Below are positions 11,668 through 22,903 of a stretch of 64,000 nucleotides of DNA, piece after piece. The number at the start of each line of letters is the position of its first letter. The stretch's first letter is position 1. The DNA is from Silene latifolia (taxonomy: Eukaryota > Streptophyta > Magnoliopsida > Caryophyllales > Caryophyllaceae). The position numbers and the translations under genes are program-made. Under the pieces are notes generated by a model. That model ran no database searches and was not told the origin of the DNA. It saw only the letters and a program-made list of their open reading frames with translations. The stretch spans positions 40,559,969 to 40,623,968 of the forward strand of contig NC_133538.1 in assembly GCF_048544455.1 (NCBI RefSeq), in the 5' to 3' direction.

Positions 11668-13193
11668 CTTGAAGCCATGCAATCCGAGATGGACTCCATG
11701 TATGAGAATAACGTATGGGATCTTGTTGATTTACCTAATAATGTAAAACCTCTACAGTGCAAATGGTTTTACAAAATAAAGCATTCTGTAGACGGGCAAC
11801 CAGATACCTATAAAGCACGACTAGTGGCAAAAGGTTTCACTCAAGTGCACGGATTGCATTTTGATGAAATTTTTGCACCCGTAGTTATGCTACGTTCCAT
11901 TCGGATAATCTTAGCGATTGCCGCTTTTCATGACTATGAAATTTGGCAAATGGATGTGAAAACCGCCTTCTTAAACGGTTATTTGGAGGAGGAGTTGTAC
12001 ATGGTACAACCCGAAGGTTTCACAGACCCTGAAAATCCTAAGAAAGTGTGCAAGCTTAAGCGTTCCATTTATGGACTTAAGCAAGCTTCTCGGAGTTGGA
12101 ATCATCGTTTCGACCAGGTGATAAAAGAGTATGGTTTCACTCGATCGGTCGAGGAACCATGCTTATATATCAAGTCGAGTGGGAGCAAGATTGTTTTCTT
12201 GATATTGTATGTTGATGACATACTCTTGATTGGGAATGTCATTCCTCTCTTATCTTCGGTTAAAGGATGGTTGAAGAACCATTTCCAGATGAAAGATCTG
12301 GGTGAGGCACAACGCATATTGGGAATCCGTATCTATCGAGATAGATCACGACGGATGTTATCACTGAGTCAGGAATCTTATTTAGATAAGATTCTTGAAA
12401 GGTTCAGCATGACCAACTCCAAGAAGGGGAACCTTCCAATGACGTCTGGGATGCATTTAAGCAAGTCTCGTCACCCACGACACCTGAAGGGATTGAGCGC
12501 ATGAGTCGTGTTCCTTATGCATCAGCCATAGGATCACTCATGTATGTCATGATATGTACACGTCTAGACGTGGCATATACATTGAGTATGACAAGTCGGT
12601 ACCAAAAGAATCCAGGAGAAACACACTGGATAGCTGTTAAAAACATCCTAAAGTACCTACGGAGGACTAAGGATTGGGTATTGACTTATGGAGGAGATAC
12701 TAAGCTATGCGCAATCGGTTACGCAGATGCTAGCTTCCAAACGGATAGAGATGATTCAAAATCTCAGTCCGGGTTCGTCTTTACTATTAATGGTGCTGCG
12801 GTGAGCTGGAAGAGTTCCAAACAGGATGTTGTAGCAGATTCTACTACTGAATCCGAGTACTATGCCGCTTCGGAAGCAGCAAAGGAAGCTATATGTATGC
12901 GTCAATTCTTACAAGGACTTACGATAGTTCCTAGTTCGAATGACCCAATCACCATCTATTGTGACAATAGAGGTGCCATCTTCCTGGCTAAGGAGCCAAA
13001 GTCTAGCAACAAGTCTAGACATGTACATCGGAAGGCTCACCTGATCCGTGATTACGTGGAGTAAGAGGAGATAGTGATTGACAAGATAGCTTCGAATGAG
13101 AACATCGCGGACCCTCTCACTAAACCATTGAATTATGATAAGCATGAAGGGTACGTTATTTCCATGGGAATTAAACGTGTTCCTGAGTTGTAG
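11668..13193 (+). pseudogene. copia A reverse transcriptase and RNase H
   Basis: RT with segments CKWFYKIKHS, YKARLVAKGF, MDVKTAFLNG, YGLKQASRSWNHRF and the catalytic YVDDILLIG. A frameshift at about 12460-12465 moves reading to a new frame carrying PYASAIGSLMY and RNase H (YADASFQTD, KQDVVADSTTESEYYA, YCDNRGA). An in-frame TAA at 13062-13064 precedes IVIDKIASNENIADPLTKPL. Reading ends at TAG 13191-13193. With its intact YVDD the copy may be only a few changes from a working pol, but as it stands it cannot make one. Confidence 0.93.
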
Positions 13194-13973
13194 TAGTTGA
13201 TTATGGATTCGATACATTATCTTTTTCATATACTATTTATAATTTCATCGTTTTATTTCATATTTTGTTTTTCATGTGGATTGTACTGACAACATTGAAC
13301 GCCACAAAGTGAACTGAATTACATTATATTTGTTTTGGTCCGTAATCGCCTACATGAGCTGATAACTCTGGCTATTATTTTGTGAAGTTGATTGATGGTG
13401 AGTTCAACGAGCCATAAGTCAAACAGTTGGCTGATCGATCACAGATGCGAGTTATAACGATACCTCGTAGGACATATTGTGATAAAGTAATGGAGTCCTA
13501 AATGTTTAAAAACATTCGGTGCCAGGTCGTGGATTGGACGTCCATTGTGTTCCTAGAGTCGATTCTTTTGACTATCGACTATCTCTTGAGATTAAGGCAG
13601 TTTTTGAGTAACTTTGGTTTCTTTCTCATGGTCTGCCGTAACAGGAGGCTAAGTAGATTGTCACTGGGTCATTTCATACTGTGCTTACATCTGCAGGATT
13701 CGAGTTGAAGAAAATATCCAACCTTTATCAGGTTTATTTATTTCTCAGGGCCACTCGAGGAGTTGTAACTGAAATGCATGGCCATGCTCGAATGATGATT
13801 CGTTTATCAGTTAAGTTACTCTCTAGTCGGGAAAACCACTCTTGATATTGATCACTTGTAAAATACGACCTTTGTGAACACGGATTTTGCAAATTGTTTT
13901 ACAATGAGTGGGAGAAATTTTAGGATATGAGAATCGGTTATCGCACATACACTTGTGAGGATAAGTGGGAGAT
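13194..13973 (+). other. 3' non-coding tail and polypurine tract of copia A
   Basis: 780 bp with no coding signal. It ends in a purine-rich AAGTGGGAGAT directly before the 3' LTR, the usual copia plus-strand priming site. Confidence 0.85.
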
Positions 13974-15045
13974 TGTTGGAGCTTGTGTCCTCCACAATTA
14001 GTGTGATAACATTTATAAATCTCTTATAGGTTCACAAGGGTATACTTAGTATTTTATCAGTTGATTAACGATTACTTAATAACGGTTGGCTTGCTAGAAA
14101 GTTTGACGTTATTATCATACTGATGGCGGTGATCAACTGGTCCCTAAAAGTCACACCTAAAGAATGTGTTTGAGAGATGTGATTATGGAAATGTAATCAC
14201 ATTGATGCCTTACGTGATGAAAAGGTTAGTCCATGTATTTAACTAAACAGTTAGTCAATGTGATGATGAGACGATTATTTAATTCAATTAAATAATATTA
14301 GCTGAGACAAATTAACTGTCAATTCGTAAATTGAATATAATATGTTATATTTAATTAATGTATATAATGTTAGCTTGAACGAATTAAGATGTTAATTCGT
14401 AATTAAACGTAATCGGTTATATTTAATTAGCAAATTATAAATATGCGATATTTATAGTTAATGTATATATTATACAATATTGTCATAATAAAGGTTGACA
14501 GACTGGTATTGATAAATCGACTGCAAATTGTTATAAGTGGACTTATTAATACATGTCAATATATATGAAAATTGAGGAATTATACACATTATATACATTT
14601 TAGACAACAACCAAAAATAAGAAGATTATATCCTTATTTGGTTGGTGTTTCACTCGGTCAAAAACAAGAAAAAAAAGGAAGAAAAATATCTCCCCTTTTT
14701 TCCTCTCCTATTTCGGTTATATTAGGGTTGAAGGGAGATCATTTTTCTAACTCTCTTTTGACCTAATTTTCTCTCATAAAAAAAACACAAAACCCTAAAA
14801 TTAATTAGTGAATTTGGGGATCTCATTCTAGCAAATTGAGAGGCATTTCTCGGAGCATCTTGGGTGCAACAATTAGGAGAATATCAATTCGATATTGTTT
14901 TTAGGCCATATTTGCTAGGACCGAAGGTTGATTCTTAATCTTATTCTTTTTGTTTATGCAATTTCATTTATGACTAGAAATTTCATAATCATAATTTCTT
15001 TATAATCCTAATTATTAAAAGGGAAGTATACCGATATTTCCTACA
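13974..15045 (+). repeat. 3' LTR of copia element A
   Basis: 1072 bp, TGTTGGAGC to CCTACA, followed by target duplication CTCGC (15046-15050). Two bases shorter than the 5' LTR, with only scattered substitutions. Confidence 0.95.
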
Positions 15046-15908
15046 CTCGCTCCGTGATGCTGCTAGGGAGTGGTACCGAGATCTGGATCGAGCTGCTAAT
15101 GGGATTACTGATTGGAATTCGCTGGCCCTAGCATTTTATAAAAATATTTCTCTGCATCGAAGACCAATGCGATTAGAGCTCATATCACAAGCTTTAGACA
15201 GGGTTCTGATGAGGATTTTCATGAGGCATGGGTCCGTTTCAAGAGACTGGTGCGATCTATTCCGCTTGATGGGTTCGAGCAATGGTTCCTGTGTAACCAA
15301 TTCTATAATAGGCTTTATGATGATCAGAGGGCTATTCTGGATGCTGCAGCTAATGGCAGATTCCAGGAGAATAGTCGAGAGACTAAGGGGTGGAAGATAA
15401 TTGAAGATAGGCCACCCATAAAGCTGAGCATGGGAATTCTAGAGGAAATCAGAGAAGAGCAGCTGAATCTCCTACTACAGCTGCAATAGAGGCCCTTACT
15501 GCGAGATTCGACAAGCTAGATTTTGGGGGATCCCAAAAAGGTGGGATATATAAAGTTAATGCAGTTTCAGACGGTCCCTTTACATACAAAAGATGTGGAG
15601 GAGAGGGACATGTTTTGGAGTTTTGTACTAGTTATAATGAAACATGTGCTGCCTTTCAACATTTTAGGCAGACTGGTGCTTATCCCGATCCCTCTAATGT
15701 CCACCCCAATTTAAGGTGGACTAACCAGAATGTCCTTAATCCGGGTCCACCACAGCAGCAGCAGCAAAACTATGTGCCCCCTCATAAGCAGCAGCAGTAT
15801 CAAAAGCCTCCCTATGTGGCTCAGCAGCAGCAATTTCAAGGTTCTAATATTTATGAATTGAAAAACATGGTTCGGAATTTGTCGGGTTTGCTGCAAAGGA
15901 GTCTCTAG
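15046..15908 (+). pseudogene. gag, C-terminal part (element 2)
   Basis: Resumes the gag split by copia A: RDAAREWYRDLDRAANGITDW, then a frameshift near 15140-15160, then IPLDGFEQWFLCNQFYNRL and QRAILDAAANGRF, typical of the Athila/Tat gag core. A Cys/His segment CGGEGHVLEFC (about 15595-15627) is the zinc-knuckle position. A Gln/Pro-rich stretch (CAG runs at 15753-15835) and HPNLRW follow. At least three frame changes are needed to read it through. Confidence 0.85.
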
Positions 15909-15928
15909 CTATAGAGACTTCTACAAAA

Positions 15929-16207
15929 ATGTTGGAGAGTCAAATTGCCCAATTGGCAAGCAAAAGTGCAACTAGAGCTCCGGGGCATTTACCATCGCAG
16001 CCGGATCAAAAAGAGACTTTAAATGCGATGACTTTGAGGTGTGGGTCTACCCTTGATGGGCCCACTATGGTCGAAGATCCTACTGAAAAACATGAGGCGG
16101 AACCGAGTAAGAAAAATGTTGGAATGAACAGTAGCAAGAAAAAGACGATCGCGGTACATCGTCGATCGATCGACACACACAGTCGATCGACCACTCGGGT
16201 AATGTGA
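15929..16207 (+). pseudogene. gag tail carrying palindrome words (element 2)
   Basis: Segments LESQIAQLASKSATR and NAMTLRCG match the gag-protease linker of Athila/Tat elements. Its 3' part contains the family palindrome at 16161 and 16182 (21 nt apart), here read as Arg/Ser/Thr codons, so the word has entered coding sequence. Confidence 0.75.
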
Positions 16208-16366
16208 AAGTTTCGTCCGCGGAAGCGATCGATCGATCCGACCTATATGGTCGATCGACTGAAGATACGTCTGATCATGAACCTTTTCGTCCTCCAATGC
16301 CAGATAACTTGAGGGACTACTTATTTCGGGGTAAGACGACTCCGAAATTAACGAGGCAAGATCCAA

Positions 16367-17592
16367 ATGCTGATGGGTCCGGTTCAAAAGTATGATCCTA
16401 CGACGGTTAATGGTTCATTCTTGAGACGGTCTGAAGAAGGTTCGAGCTACAACAAGGACAAAGTAGTGGATTTTCAGCCTAAGTCTACTAATGCCGGTAT
16501 GAGAGACCTAGAGGAGAGGGCTAAGTTGCTTCTTACAGCCCCGTATCCAGAGAGATTTGTTCCAACAAAGGAACAGGTATCGTTTAACAAGTTTGAAAAT
16601 GTTATTCGTAGTTTAAATGTGCAAGTTCCTTTCCTAGAATTAGTTAATCAAGTGCCTGCCTATATGAAAATTATGAAGCAGCTGTTGTCTAAAGAGAAGT
16701 CACTTGATACTGTGCAATCTGTCGCACTGACTGAGGAGTCATCTTCCTATTTGACTCATACCGCACCTCATAAGCTAGAAGACCCACATAGTTTTTCAGT
16801 CCCATGTAATATTGGTACCTTTTCTATTGAGAAGGCATTGTGTGACCTAGGGCCAGTATTAGTGTTATGCCTTTAAGTCTTGCTGAGAAATTGAGATTAA
16901 CTAGGTTTGCAATTACAAACATGACAGTGCAGATGGCTGATCGTTCTGCGGTCCAGTCTATAGGAGTCTTAGAGAACATACCTGTACAAATAGGAAAGTT
17001 CTTTTTCCCAGTTGACTTCATTGTGCTAGTTATACCCGAGGATTCTCACATTCCTATCATTTTGGGTAGACCATTTACGCACACCGGTGCGATTATAGAT
17101 GTTGGCTCAGGGACATTGACCTTTAAGGTAGGAAAACAGTCCATTGTTTTCGCCCAGACCTATAAGAAGAAGGATGTTATGTACCCAGTAACTTGCAATG
17201 TAGTTAAATCTTATGTTGTGTTGCCTGATATGCATGCCCCTTTACCTAATCCTGCTATAACACCTCCGTCCCAGATTGGGAGCAAATTGGAGGAAGATCC
17301 TTTTGTTTTGACTATTGCAGGAGCTGGTTTGAGGAAGTTAGAGCCGCATGTTGCTCCAGTTGTGAGAGAGCCCATTGTACAGAGAGGCGGTCTAGGGTGT
17401 CTGAGCTATGCAACTGATGAGGAGCAGGATGAGGAGCCAGTTAAAGTGACGGAGTCCGATTTGGATTTTAATGAGCCAGACGAGGTCCGTGATTGGGAAG
17501 ATGTTAGAGATGTTGATCCGTTGAGTTCTGCGGATATTGGAGTTGTTAGGAGTGCAGCTGAGAGGATGAGCACTGTAGAGGCTACTTCTTGA
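16367..17592 (+). pseudogene. retropepsin-like protease region (element 2)
   Basis: Two overlapping frames (16367-16876 and 16867-17592) joined by a frameshift at the active site: ALCDLG ends the first, and the second carries MPLSLAEKL. The family has Asp-Leu-Gly-Ala-Ser here. Further protease segments are TVQMADRSAVQSIGVLENI and IPIILGRPF. After about residue 140 of the second frame comes an acidic tail (EEQDEEPVKV...). No RT follows, so the gene ends here. Confidence 0.88.
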
Positions 17593-19807
17593 AGCCAGAA
17601 GCCGAGCAAGTGGGCCATTCCGTGGCCATTCTTGATCAACTGGTAGTTGATCAAATTCTTTTAAAACAATTTATTTATTGTTTTTTGTTAGACTATTTAT
17701 TGTTTTGGTATGCGCGAAACTTCGCTTTAATTTGGTTTGCTTAGGATTTATTTAGGCTATAGACTTTACATTTGGGTTTAGCGCAATTTTGGGCGCTGTA
17801 TTATGTGCATTTGCAGGTCGTTAGACCATATTGGCTCACGCTATTTGAGTTAATTCCAAGAAAGTACTGTCCTCATCAGGTATATCAGTTGATCGACTGG
17901 CCTGTGTGGTCGATCGACTGACCACTGCAGCTACAAGAGCTTCTGTTTCAGATGCCCTGGTCGATCGACTGGCCTGTGTGGTCGATCGATCGCTTCCCGC
18001 TGCTGTACCTGTTTTCGATCATTCCCCTGCTGTGTTTGGTCATTTTGCGGAGCACGAAAGCGAGTTTTAGGGAGTTTTCTCCTTATTTTCTTTCCTTTTC
18101 ATTCATCTATCGCTTTCTTCAGCTTAATTCTTTGCACATAATTACCGCTTCAACTTTATTTTCTCGGATAATGCACGGTATTTTCTGTCCTTTCAGGTAC
18201 TTATGGTAGCATCACTGCTCTCACGAAACCTCCTAGCTCACGCTGGTTTGGGGAGGTTTCCTTTTGCTGCGCTTAAAGTCTTGTGAGTTTCCGAGTCACC
18301 TTTATGTCTTATTTAGTTAATATTATCGCAAATTCCAATTTCCCTTGATTATTTTCTCATATGATTTTGCACAATGAAGGCATTGTGTGATTTGGTTTGG
18401 GGAAGGGTTTTGCGTTGCATCCATTCTGTTTTGCACTCACGTTTACATTTTTGTCTTGCATTGTTGTTTATTTTCCTCTTATATACAGAAAATTCAAAAA
18501 AAATGAAAAAATTCAAAAATTCAAAAAATTGCACGTTTATTTTAGCATATAGGTTGAGTCGGAACGAGAGTAGTTCAATGATGACATTGCATTTTCATCT
18601 GTTTATGTCTAAGTCGTGCTCATTAACATGTTATTAGTAGAGTTTTATTGCATATCAACGAGTTTTCGTTAATTTATTCGCTTAATCTTGAGACTTGACT
18701 TAGATTTTTGGCAAACTACATTATATTCTGAGTTTTAGAGCGTTATAACTGGTGACATCTACGACCAGTTCATTTAGGTATGTGAGTAGTTACTCCTTAT
18801 GAGACATGTTACATCAATATGCATAAATATGAACTTAATCTGCCTAATACCTGTAGGCATTCGGGTCTGTGGTCAGTTGACACATGTGGAAGAGGTCACC
18901 CCTTTATTCATTTTTCCCATAAGCTTCACACTGGCAGAAATAGCCTTTTATGTCCTATTAACTACATCCTATATTTAGCCTGCCCTTGTCAAGCTAGTAG
19001 TTTTAGTTTTTGGGATTGTTACTTCATTTTTGGTTGCATATGCTCTTATTGAGATGATATTGGAAAGATGAGAAAAGAAAAAAATGAAAAAAGATGAAAA
19101 AAAAAGAATGAGAAAAAAAAAAGGAAAAAAAAAGGAAAAAATCACATGATTGAATCTTCATTAGTTGGTGATTTTGTATTCCCATGTTGTGATTAACATT
19201 ATTTGGGGAATTAAGTTTGTATGGAGAATGTGAGATTTGTGCTTACTATTAGCACCACTTTATCGTTTAATCTTGAGCAAGAAGTTGGAATAATTTATTA
19301 ATTTAGTTTCCATAGTTACTAGCTTGGCTTATAACTCTGTTTTTACCAAATTCGTCTTAGCCCCTTCTTACCCATAGCCTCACATATCCAAATTGTATCC
19401 TCGGCATGTGTCAAAGGTCTTTAATGGTTGGAAGGCATATGTACGGTTGTAGAGATTATTTTCATATTAGACTGCAGGCATGTTTTTATAGGTCGTAGTT
19501 AGGTGAGTGTCATTACAAAATTACTTCTTTCTATCTTTTTCATATTTTCACCTGTGCTTATGTGTGATATGAGTGATCCGTGAGAGTCTATAATGATAAG
19601 TCTCTATAGTTGACGGTTCAGCAGTTTTTAACGACTACATAACTCGTTTGCATGATTCATATTGCTAATTGATTGATAGTTGTTGTATTAAACTGGTTTA
19701 GGCTTTGCAGTTTGCATTTAGCTCTAAGAATGAATGCGTTCCATTAGGCTTTAAGATCGAGTTTAGTTCTTGCTTAGGGACAAGCAAGGGTTTGGTTTGG
19801 GGAAGTT
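17593..19807 (+). other. 2.2 kb non-coding tail of element 2
   Basis: Where RT and integrase would be expected, only AT-rich non-coding sequence is present. It holds two palindrome pairs (17888/17909 and 17960/17981), two GTTTGGTTTGGGGAAG purine tracts (about 18390-18409 and 19790-19805, the latter directly before the LTR), an AAATTC/AAAAATTC repeat (about 18488-18531) and an A-rich tract (about 19076-19140). Confidence 0.8.
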
Positions 19808-21426
19808 TGATGCGTGTCCTAAATATGATGTTTTACACCCCATTTTACACGCATTTCAGAGCTCAATTATGTAGTTTATGCTACTATTTTCCCTATTTCC
19901 GTCTACTTTCGTGTTTTTGTGTAACACTGCAGAAATAGGAAGAATGCAGCGGAAAACGAGCCGAATCCGTCCCCGAGTACTAGGCATAGGACCTGACGTG
20001 AAGTAAAGACTCGGCAAGCGAACTTGGTGCGCATATCAAGGCTTGAAAGATAGATTTGCGAGAGTTTCAGAAGCGGATTACCAGCTGACTTGGTCTATAG
20101 ACTGACCTACATGGTCTATAGACTGTCAGAATGCTGAACAGTTTACTGCAGGAAGAGCAGTCAGTCGATCGACTGAGGTCCATGGTTGATCGACCACATG
20201 AGCTGACGTGCAAAATTTATTTTAAGTCATAAGCTTCTGATATTCTCGGCCTTTGGTCGATCGACTGGTTGATATGGTCGATCGACCGCTTATGCAACCT
20301 AAACGAGAATTAAAAGAATTTTACCTAAGCCCATTTGTAATTAGGTTTGGAGAAAGGTTTTACGTGACACTTCTATATAACGTAACTCTTTCCTACTGCT
20401 TTAGATATAGGGATTTTTGGGAGAGATTCAGATACACATACCTAGTTTGTTCTACAGTTTTCATTAGTTTTCAATAAAGTTCTTCTTTTGCATCCGGATT
20501 CATTTTCTTGCTTTCTCCATTTCTGGTAATTCTTGTTCTAATTTTAGTTTACTTTTATTCCTTCTTATTAGATTAGAATTGATTAGTTAGAATCCTTAAC
20601 CCCTAATTCCTTGTTTTATGCGGTTTTCTTGTTCATTTAATTTAGTTATGAATTTTGTTGTTTTCATCTTTAGTTTCATTATTGTTGTTAATTTCAGTAT
20701 GAGCAGCTAAACCCTTCGTGCTAAGATGTAGGGGACATCTAGTGTAGGCGGCATTGAATTCGCAAACCTGATTCGGGTCTTGGTTGATCGACTGAGCCCA
20801 TTGGTCGATTGATCGGCTCACGTAAGATCTGCTCTGTTTTAATTGATTAGATTGCTTAATTTGACAAATCGAGTGCACGCGACTAGTTGAATACTTAGTA
20901 ATTGACCGACCCATTAGATCGAAAGATAGGGGAGGGAATTAGACTACCAATTGAAACGACTAAATTATACCGAGATCGAAAGATAGGTACTATTTAGGCA
21001 TTTAAGAATCACTTTTCAAGGCGAGAGTCAGTACTAGTGATACTTAGGGCCCCGTAGCTAGATCGAAAGATGCTACCTGTTAAGAATGGACCGAGAGGAC
21101 TTCTTATTTTCCCGTCTTACGTGATTATTTCGGACTTACCTAGGATACTGCCGTCGAAACTACAGTGAACCGACTATCTTAGCATCCCTTTAATATTTGA
21201 TTTCATCTATTTTCTTTAATCGCTCATTTAATTCCTTTAGTTTAGTTTTAACTTTTTTGCCTTTAGTTATAGAATTATTCAAATCAAACCCCCCGAAACT
21301 GTTATTTCAGACTTAAATTAGACAACTTTAAATTGCTTGCCTCCTTGTGGTTCGACCCTGACTGCCACTATCTATAGTAGTAGTTTGGATTATAAATTTT
21401 ATTTTTGATACTCTACAATGGTATCA
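19808..21426 (+). repeat. 3' LTR of element 2
   Basis: 1619 bp, TGATGCGTGTCC to TATCA. Palindrome pairs at 20093/20114, 20164/20185, 20256/20277 and 20783/20804, all 21 nt apart. Some words have C-to-T changes against the 5' LTR (GTTGATCGAC at 20185 and 20783). Confidence 0.92.
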
Positions 21427-22039
21427 AGAAGTATGCATTGAAAAGAAAAGAAAAGAAAGAGAAGAAGAAAAGATGTGAGAAATTCTCAAGCATTCTTCAT
21501 ATTATTTTGGAGAATTATCTTATGGTTTGAATTGCAAAATTGGGTTAGAATTGGGATTGAGCATCCTTGCATTTTTGTAGTTGCTAGCTTGACTTAGCTC
21601 CACATTACCATAACTCTTGTGTTCCCCCTTCTTACCCATGTTTATTTGCCTTCTTCTTACCCATTTGGTTTCTTTATCATGCTTACATTTGATTGTCCTT
21701 GCTTGCTAATTTTGACATGTTTACCATATTAGATTGCGGGCACATTGTTATAAGTTGAGGATAGTTGAGTGTTCATTCACAAAATTGTCCTATTCACATA
21801 TAAAAAGTTTGAGTGTCCCGTGAGAGTCCATAAGTCAAAACATCATGCAAGAGCTTAAAGGTTCATTCAAAGTTTTCTATGCTACGCCGTCGTGTAAATC
21901 TCATCCATGTTTTGCTTTATTCCTTGCCCGTGTTGTTTCGGGTTTTTTAAAATCATTATGCTTAGCTTGTTTGGGATATGGCAATTGATGGGATTTGGTC
22001 TCTTGCTTGAGGACAAGCAAAGATTTAGCTTGGGGAGTT
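21427..22039 (+). other. 3' tail and polypurine tract of element 1
   Basis: Continuation of the 2828-3745 tail. The A/G-rich start matches the A/G-rich end of that block. It ends GAGGACAAGCAAAGATTTAG then CTTGGGGAGTT, a polypurine tract directly before the LTR. Confidence 0.8.
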
Positions 22040-22792
22040 TGATAAGTGCATATTTTATACATTTAAACCCCCTATATTAGCTTGATTTTACATGTCTTTA
22101 GCACTTATCTTAAGTGTTTTATAGCTAATATTTACATTTCTACTTGTTTTGGATATTTTGACATATTTTGTAGGAAATGACCTTTTTGGAGCTAAAATAC
22201 TACAAGGTTGCTAGAAATTGCAAGCTAAGTGGAAAGAAGACCAAATGGACTAAGAATTGGATGTTGCATGGACTTTGTACTTCAAGTTGCATGGGTTTGC
22301 ATGGAGGAAATGTTGGATCAAAATAAAAATGCAAGAGAAGTCAACAATCAAAGTCAAGCCCAATGTTCAAGTCCAAATCAAGGAGGAAAGAATAGGATTC
22401 CAAGCTAACTAGGATGCCAAGGGATGAGGTCTTAAACCGGGTGATTAATCGCTAATTAATCACCCACATAGGATACTCTTGCTAATTAAGATGGGATTTA
22501 ATGGAAACGGAGGGAAAACACACGACCCCGATCGGGGCCACCCAACCCCGATCGGGGCTGCATGCCAATGAACGCTTACGTTTCCTTGATTAATCATATA
22601 AGTATATAATTTACATCATAATTTTTATTAATCATCAAACAAACCAATCAAATCAAAATCGAAATCGACCTTGATAAGAATCTACCCATAGCAATTCACG
22701 ACGTAATTCCCGTTTCCTTGTGTTCGACCCCTATTGCTACATTAATTTGTGTCTAGGGAAATTATCTTTGCATAGGTACACGATAAGCCTAT
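22040..22792 (+). repeat. 3' LTR of element 1
   Basis: Starts TGATAAGTGC after a polypurine tract and runs to CCTAT, where element 3 inserted. The missing terminal CA is at 37974-37975, so the LTR is 755 bp. It contains two CCCCGATCGGGG palindromes at 22526 and 22546. The 5' LTR is outside the window. Confidence 0.85.
22526..22557. repeat. CCCCGATCGGGG pair in element 1 LTR
   Basis: Two perfect 12-base palindromes, start to start 20 nt, about 490 nt from the LTR start. The word also occurs at 758-769 in the same element. Confidence 0.95.
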
Positions 22793-22903
22793 TGATATGC
22801 CGTATTTAGCACGGGTTTAAGAGTCGTGAATTATGCGAATAACTATGGTATAAATTAGTTGTTAGAGGAATAATTGCATTAATACTCTTATTAAGTTGTT
22901 GGT

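Larger units (their letters stand above)
5963..15045 (+). mobile_element. complete Ty1/copia element inside element 2 gag
   Basis: 9083 bp element with LTRs 5963-7036 and 13974-15045 (TGTTGG...CTACA), PBS TGGTATCAGAGC, polypurine tract and perfect 5 bp target duplication CTCGC (5958-5962, 15046-15050). The order gag, protease, integrase, RT, RNase H is that of Ty1/copia. The LTRs look nearly identical by eye (for example GACTTTA against GACGTTA), so insertion is fairly recent, yet the coding region has two frameshifts and three stops. The lineage within copia is not assigned. Confidence 0.95.
3746..21426 (+). mobile_element. non-autonomous gag-pro gypsy element (element 2)
   Basis: LTR element with two 1619 bp LTRs (3746-5364 and 19808-21426), a tRNA-Asp-type PBS, Athila-like gag and retropepsin-like protease, but no RT, RNase H or integrase anywhere between 17593 and 19807. 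Flanks AAAAG and AGAAG may be an imperfect target duplication. The copia element 5963-15045 splits its gag. Without that insertion it is about 8.6 kb. The LTRs and interior carry paired GTCGATCGAC or GTCTATAGAC palindromes at 21 nt spacing. It would need proteins from a related autonomous element to move. Confidence 0.88.
1..22792 (+). mobile_element. Athila-like Ty3/gypsy element (element 1), 5' part outside window
   Basis: Gypsy-type element entering from the left: integrase end (8-694), non-coding leader with an intron-like stretch (695-1196), env-like gene (1197-2827), G-rich 3' tail (2828-3745 and 21427-22039) and 3' LTR (22040-22792). It is interrupted by element 2 (3746-21426). Its last two LTR bases (CA, 37974-37975) were separated from the rest when element 3 inserted with target duplication CCTAT (22788-22792 and 37969-37973). 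The order integrase, env-like ORF, LTR starting TGATAAGTGC matches Athila-type elements. The element inserted into the 5' LTR of the copia element that resumes at 37976. Gag, protease, RT and 5' LTR are not in the window. Confidence 0.85.
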
